DNA of 64,000 nucleotides from Chitinophagaceae bacterium (GTDB taxonomy: Bacteria > Bacteroidota > Bacteroidia > Chitinophagales > Chitinophagaceae): assembly GCA_016787085.1 (NCBI GenBank), contig JAEUVJ010000018.1:181639-245638 (forward strand), given 5' to 3'. The translations under genes and the position numbers were made by a program. Positions 61,498 through 64,000 of this stretch are shown in pieces (positions within the stretch are counted from its first letter, which is position 1; each line of letters begins with the position of its first letter). Below the pieces are notes generated by a model. That model was given only the letters and a program-made list of their open reading frames with translations, made no database searches and was not told the DNA's origin.

Positions 61498-62451
61498 TTA
61501 TTGTACCAGTTTCAACCAGACGTATAAAAAGTAAAGGGTGAGTACAATGATTGCCTCAACTTTTGAAATTCCCTTTCTTGTAATAAAAAAGGAGAACACG
61601 ATCAGTGCAATGATCAGGAAGGCGGGAATATCAAAATCGGCAATTCTAATATCAAAGGTAAGCGTAGAGATGCCTGCGCTTACTCCAATCGGCACCAGGA
61701 TATCGAAAATGGTACTGCCGATCACAGTGCCCCCGGAAATACCTGCTGATCCCCTGAAAATACCGCCAATGGCCACTGCGATTTCAGGCAGGCTGGTTCC
61801 CAGGCCTACGATGAAAATGCCAATAACTGATTGCGGAATGCGATAGTAAGCGGCAATCTCCAAAGCACTTTTGATGGTCCATTCCGAGCTGAAGATCACG
61901 ATCGCCATACCAGCCGTAAGCATTGCAAAGGTTTTTATGCGCTGGCGGGGGAGCATTGTTTCTCCATCTTTCTTTGATGCCTTTTCCTGGGTGAGTAATA
62001 CTGACAGATAGACCAGGAAGATGACGACGAGTAATGCCCCTTCCACCCTTGACAGGATACCATCCGATGCCAGTACCATCAGTACAAAAGTCGAAAGTCC
62101 CAGCATGATCCCGTCACGGATACCATCATTCCGGTTTATGGTCATCCGGTAAAACAAACCCGTAAGCCCAAGTGCAAATCCCATTTGGCCGAGACAACTG
62201 CCGATGGCATTACCTATAATAAGACCAGATGTCTCCTGCCCGCCTAATTTGTGAATAGCCCCGGTAATGGATACCACCATTTCCGGAAGATCTGTACCGA
62301 TAGAAATGACAGTAAGCCCGATAAAGAATTCGGACAGGCCAAAATGCCTGGCCACCTTTACCGCATTATCAACAGAAAGTTTTGTGCCGAACCACAAACC
62401 AACCAGCGAAATGAATAATATGACAAAGCTTATCGAGGGCAAACTGAACAA
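61498..62451 (-). CDS. Calcium/sodium antiporter (CaCA, YrbG family)
   Basis: This 317-residue protein has about ten transmembrane helices in two inverted halves, each with an alpha-repeat: GTDLPEMVVSITG plus GNAIGSCLGQMG in the first, and GTSLPEIAVAIGG plus GSTIFDILVPIG in the second. The Glu in each PE motif coordinates Ca or Na. It exports Ca (or takes up Na) using the opposing gradient. It is transcribed from its own Crp/Fnr-type promoter, with a 72-bp leader after the box. Confidence 0.9.
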   Translation of the reverse strand: MFSLPSISFVILFISLVGLWFGTKLSVDNAVKVARHFGLSEFFIGLTVISIGTDLPEMVVSITGAIHKLGGQETSGLIIGNAIGSCLGQMGFALGLTGLFYRMTINRNDGIRDGIMLGLSTFVLMVLASDGILSRVEGALLVVIFLVYLSVLLTQEKASKKDGETMLPRQRIKTFAMLTAGMAIVIFSSEWTIKSALEIAAYYRIPQSVIGIFIVGLGTSLPEIAVAIGGIFRGSAGISGGTVIGSTIFDILVPIGVSAGISTLTFDIRIADFDIPAFLIIALIVFSFFITRKGISKVEAIIVLTLYFLYVWLKLVQ

Positions 62452-62905
62452 AATTTAAAATCAGGCCCGTTAAATACCTGAACAATAGTGATCGCCAAAA
62501 ATAGAACGTACTGATGAAAACACAACGTAGGACTAAATAAGTTCCTGATGGCTGACGAGCGTCATACCGGACGAGTACCTGTATCACAGACAGATGTGTT
62601 TTTGAAACCAAGGTCAGATAAATATAAGTAACAAAGGAAAAAATAAAACAGGCTGGTAAGGCTAACGTGTTGGTATTTTTAAAACATGGCCGGGCCAAGG
62701 AGGGAACATTGACGATTTACCCGGATGTTTTAAGAATTGAAGTAGAAGTGTCCGGGGACGCGGCAAGATCATTATATCAGTGCTGACGGGAATGTTTTGT
62801 ATGTGAAAGAGTGATCAATTTCGCTAAAGACAAATCCGGAATTCTGCAACATTTATGGCACAAAAAGGGGTCTCGTGAATGTTGTTTTTTGTTCAGCCTG
62901 ATTTT
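62452..62905. other. Intergenic region upstream of antiporter
   Basis: The antiporter promoter is at 62523-62564. The remaining 340 bp show only short broken frames; one with VEVSGDAARSLYQC followed by a stop (about 62730-62785) could be a decayed gene scrap. No RNA gene or clear terminator was recognised. Confidence 0.45.
62523..62564 (-). promoter_or_regulatory. Crp/Fnr-type site plus -7 box for antiporter gene
   Basis: On the minus strand TGACGCTCGTCA (62564-62553) is followed after 23 bp by TACGTTG (62529-62523), a box one T short of consensus, as in the dodecin promoter. Confidence 0.5.
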
Positions 62906-64000
62906 TTATACTCCGAAGGGGTATGTTTCCGGTACCTGGTGACCATCGGGTTCAATATGTAAAGGATGCAATGCCCTTGTTTCATCGAGATAAATAAAGG
63001 CGTCATACCTTAAGGGCAGAATACTTGGCACATAGTTACCGTATTGTTCATATTGCGGATTATACACCACGCCGATAGCCCGGTGGCCAATATGATTTTC
63101 CATAAAAAGATCACCGGTGAGATCTTCCATCAGCAGCAGTTTGTTTCCGGCGCCGGCATCATGCAACAAGTATTCCCAGCTATTTTTCATGGCAGGCGGT
63201 ACTTTTACCTTTTGCATAGGCGCACCCCAGCTATGGCCAGCCATTACTGAACCCTGATACGATCCGAAACCCACCAGCACTACATCCTGGGCATGATATT
63301 CCAGTCTTGCCAGTTCACCGACATTGAACATTCCTTCATTTACCATATCAGTTGCCCGTGCATCACCGATATGGGTATTGTGTTCCCATACGATCACTTT
63401 GCTTTCTTTACCATAAAATTTCAGTAACCTCGAAAGGGTGTCGGCCATGTGACGGTCCCTTACATTCCATGAGTGCGGTCCTCCCGCTATCATGGCCCGG
63501 TAATATCTTTCTGCATTTACCGTGATATGTGCATTCTGTTCTGCACTGAAAACATTTTCATGATCGGTATTGTAAGAAGGTAGTTTGCGCTGGATCTCTT
63601 TCAGCAAATGCACTACTTCATTCTGGCATAGTTCCGGGACAAATTGCGAAGCCCTGGCATACGACTGGCCTTCATCCCTGCGATAAGGTTCAAAACAGTT
63701 ATAAGCTTCTTCTGCTGTTTTCAATGCCTGGGGATCGGTCTTTTGCAGGTATTGCATGATACTATCCATGCTTTCCCATAAACTGTAAACATCCAACCCG
63801 TAAAACCCCACTTTTTTATTGGATGGAAGTGGGCGGTTATGTTTTTCTAACCAGTCTGCCAGTGCAGCTATTTCCCAGTTGGCCCACATCCATGTAGGCC
63901 AGCGGTTAAAATCCTGCAATACTTTTACAGGGCCTTTTTCACTGCTGATATAATTCTTTATATACCGGTTCAGCCGGTAACAATCAGGCCAGTCGCCTTC
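62906..64000 (-). CDS. Erythromycin esterase-like protein, 5' end outside window
   Basis: The frame is open to the last base of the window, giving 364 residues starting EGDWPDCYRLNRYI, so the start codon lies beyond the window and the TTG at 63919 is internal. Family motifs are present: GDWPDCYRLN, FYGLDVYSLWESM, VWEHNTHIGDARATDM and GHSWGAPMQKVKVP, with the conserved His and Glu. EreA/EreB open macrolide lactones, but most homologues in environmental Bacteroidota are not resistance genes and their substrate is unknown, so resistance should not be assumed. Confidence 0.85.
   Translation of the reverse strand, partial: EGDWPDCYRLNRYIKNYISSEKGPVKVLQDFNRWPTWMWANWEIAALADWLEKHNRPLPSNKKVGFYGLDVYSLWESMDSIMQYLQKTDPQALKTAEEAYNCFEPYRRDEGQSYARASQFVPELCQNEVVHLLKEIQRKLPSYNTDHENVFSAEQNAHITVNAERYYRAMIAGGPHSWNVRDRHMADTLSRLLKFYGKESKVIVWEHNTHIGDARATDMVNEGMFNVGELARLEYHAQDVVLVGFGSYQGSVMAGHSWGAPMQKVKVPPAMKNSWEYLLHDAGAGNKLLLMEDLTGDLFMENHIGHRAIGVVYNPQYEQYGNYVPSILPLRYDAFIYLDETRALHPLHIEPDGHQVPETYPFGV

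Noticed and set aside
62565..62905. Possible small gene between the antiporter and the esterase-like gene
   Set aside because: All frames are short and interrupted; the only peptide-like stretch cannot be linked to a start codon in frame.
62906..64000. Macrolide resistance gene
   Set aside because: Family membership in erythromycin esterases is clear, but most environmental homologues are not shown to confer resistance and the start of the gene is missing.
1..64000. CRISPR array, tRNA or rRNA genes
   Set aside because: No regularly spaced repeats, cloverleaf-like segments or conserved rRNA stretches were recognised on either strand while reading; a dedicated search was not possible.

Overview
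The window looks like chromosomal DNA of a member of the Bacteroidota, probably close to Chitinophagaceae (inference). The reasons are type IX secretion (T9SS) C-terminal sorting domains on two proteins, the density of Sec-exported glycosidases, start codons without Shine-Dalgarno sequences, and many promoters with the Bacteroidota -7 element TAnnTTTG. No rRNA, tRNA, CRISPR array, transposase or prophage was recognised.

Region 1 (1-24.6 kb) is a co-oriented block of exported carbohydrate-active enzymes that reads as part of a pectin/rhamnogalacturonan-I utilisation locus. It holds a beta-propeller glycosidase (cut by the window edge), a frameshifted GH28, GH106 alpha-L-rhamnosidase, GH42 and GH2 beta-galactosidases, GH115 alpha-glucuronidase, a DUF4450 six-hairpin enzyme, a DUF1080 protein, a GH43, a PL11 rhamnogalacturonan lyase with a T9SS tail, a second GH28, and an unassigned six-hairpin glycosidase. 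Only the lyase carries a T9SS signal, so it probably acts outside the cell while the others finish oligosaccharides in the periplasm. No SusC/SusD pair or regulator is in the window.

Region 2 (24.7-32.7 kb) is a tandem pair of very large exported proteins, each with a WD40 beta-propeller region, a caspase-like (C14) domain with intact His/Cys, and a small C-terminal domain.

Region 3 (32.7-64 kb) is a stress and envelope-maintenance region. It has a lipoprotein, universal stress proteins, DUF1003, a YdjM-like protein, a stand-alone family X DNA polymerase, a baeRF (release-factor-like) protein, a CHAD protein, an ABC exporter with LolA-like and beta-barrel partners, dodecin, DUF2267, a P-type ATPase, an Mla/Mce lipid transporter, Na/Pi and Ca/Na transporters, AI-2E, OsmC, a small membrane protein, a thioredoxin-like protein without cysteines, a flavodoxin, a PEBP-family protein and an erythromycin-esterase-like protein (cut by the window end). 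An AT-richer OLD-family nuclease gene with hairpins beside it interrupts this region and looks acquired.

The main finding is a shared promoter architecture in region 3. A 12-bp FNR/CRP-type palindrome TGAY-N4-RTCA lies 23-24 bp upstream of a Bacteroidota -7 box in front of at least eight transcription units on both strands, including one divergent promoter pair where each gene has its own correctly placed site. This predicts one Crp/Fnr-family activator, encoded elsewhere, that switches most of the region on together.
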